NCBI GenBank assembly: GCA_007134165.1
Contig: SLLJ01000099.1
Location: 1 to 6,097 of the forward strand
Source of the DNA: Nitriliruptoraceae bacterium
GTDB lineage: Bacteria > Actinomycetota > Nitriliruptoria > Nitriliruptorales > Nitriliruptoraceae
Reading direction: 5' to 3'
DNA: 6,097 nt
A program made the translations under genes and the position numbers. The notes beneath the pieces were generated by a model. The model made no database searches, had not been told where the DNA came from, and was given only the letters and a program-made list of their open reading frames with translations. Position 1 is the first letter of the stretch. The number at the start of each line of letters is the position of its first letter. Below are positions 5,465 through 6,097 of this stretch, piece by piece.

Positions 5465-6097
5465 GTGCCGCCGAGTCGCTGCCGACCTCTGCCGCCCGGC
5501 GCGCTGGAGCTCCGGCCCCCACGGCCCCCGGCGGCCCGCACGTGTGGCGCGGGATCATCGAGGAGTACCGCGACCGGATGCCGGTCGATGCCGACACCCC
5601 GATCGTCACCCTGCGCGAAGGTGGCACGCCCCTGATCCACTCCGAGCACCTCTCGGCGCTGGTCGGCTGCGAGGTGCACCTGAAGTTCGACGGCGCCAAC
5701 CCGACCGGATCCTTCAAGGACCGCGGGATGACCATGGCCATCTCCAAGGCCAAGGAGGCCGGCGCGCAGGCGGTGATCTGCGCCTCGACCGGCAACACCT
5801 CGGCGGCGGCGGCCGCGTATGCCGCCAAGGCGGGGATGACCGCCGGGGTGATCGTGCCCAAGGGCAAGATCGCGCTGGGCAAGCTCGCCCAGGCGCTGGT
5901 GCACGATGCCCGGGTGATCCAGATCGACGGCAACTTCGACCAGGCGCTGACCATCTGTCGCCAGCTCGCCGAGCAGTACCCGGTGGAGCTGGTCAACTCG
6001 GTCAACCCCTACCGCATCGACGGCCAGCGCACCGGGGCGTGGGAGATCGTGGATCAGCTCGGCCGCGCCCCCGACCTGCACGTCATGCCGGTGGGCA
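5461..6097 (+). CDS. thrC: Threonine synthase, 3'-truncated by window edge
   Basis: This PLP enzyme converts O-phospho-L-homoserine to L-threonine, using the homoserine made by Hom after phosphorylation by a kinase (ThrB) not seen in this window. The frame stays open from GTG 5461 to the end, giving 212 residues of a protein usually near 350-360. Visible landmarks are TLREGGTPL (50-58), NPTGSFKDRG (80-89, with Lys86 as the PLP Schiff-base lysine), STGNTSAA (109-116, PLP phosphate/ring loop) and VNSVNPYRIDGQRT (178-191). The glycine-rich PVG at the end begins the loop that continues beyond the window. The start overlaps the hom stop by 4 nt (GTGA), a typical translational-coupling arrangement. 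Residues 2-27 are an Ala/Pro-rich stretch before the usual family beginning (WRGIIEEYRDRMPV); GTG 5542 is an alternative start, but the upstream GGAGG favours 5461. Family assignment is firm, the exact start less so. Confidence 0.96.
   Translation, partial: MSAAESLPTSAARRAGAPAPTAPGGPHVWRGIIEEYRDRMPVDADTPIVTLREGGTPLIHSEHLSALVGCEVHLKFDGANPTGSFKDRGMTMAISKAKEAGAQAVICASTGNTSAAAAAYAAKAGMTAGVIVPKGKIALGKLAQALVHDARVIQIDGNFDQALTICRQLAEQYPVELVNSVNPYRIDGQRTGAWEIVDQLGRAPDLHVMPVG

Noticed and set aside
5215..6081. Minus-strand open frames opposite hom 3' end and thrC
   Set aside because: They mirror the strong third-position GC of the real genes, and the translated sequences show no family motifs. The + strand frame here is clearly thrC.
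1..6097. Search by eye for CRISPR repeats, tRNA or rRNA genes, insertion sequences, defence or toxin-antitoxin genes
   Set aside because: None was seen. The window is almost wholly filled by five conserved-family genes, and the longest non-coding gap is 105 nt.

Overview
The window is about 6.1 kb of very GC-rich (roughly 70% or more), densely coding DNA, with every recognised gene on the + strand. Its codons strongly prefer G or C in the third position, it uses GTG starts freely, and its order lysA ... hom-thrC is one commonly seen in Actinomycetota. The protein sequences fit a high-GC actinobacterium. The genus cannot be read from the sequence, and a deep-branching class such as Acidimicrobiia or Nitriliruptoria is only a guess.

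Layout: 1-1068 is the 3' part of lysA (diaminopimelate decarboxylase, last step of lysine synthesis), cut by the window edge. At 1080-1949, 11 nt further on, lies a two-part GNAT-family acetyltransferase of unknown substrate. At 2042-4063 lies an elongation factor G paralogue of the EF-G2/FusA2 type, not the housekeeping fusA. After a 105-nt gap with two adjacent GC-rich stem-loops and a possible promoter, 4169-5464 is hom (homoserine dehydrogenase with a C-terminal ACT domain). thrC (threonine synthase) starts inside the hom stop codon at 5461 and runs off the window end.

lysA, hom and thrC all belong to the aspartate-family amino-acid pathway. LysA drains the diaminopimelate branch to lysine, while Hom commits aspartate semialdehyde to the homoserine branch and ThrC finishes threonine. 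hom and thrC overlap by 4 nt and are very probably co-transcribed and translationally coupled. The acetyltransferase and the EF-G paralogue sit between the two branches with no known biochemical link to them.

I see no mobile element, CRISPR array, tRNA, rRNA or defence system, and the window is mostly ordinary core metabolism. The item most worth a second look is the EF-G paralogue. Its switch I and switch II residues depart from those of translocating EF-G, while the domain IV tip that enters the ribosomal decoding site is kept.
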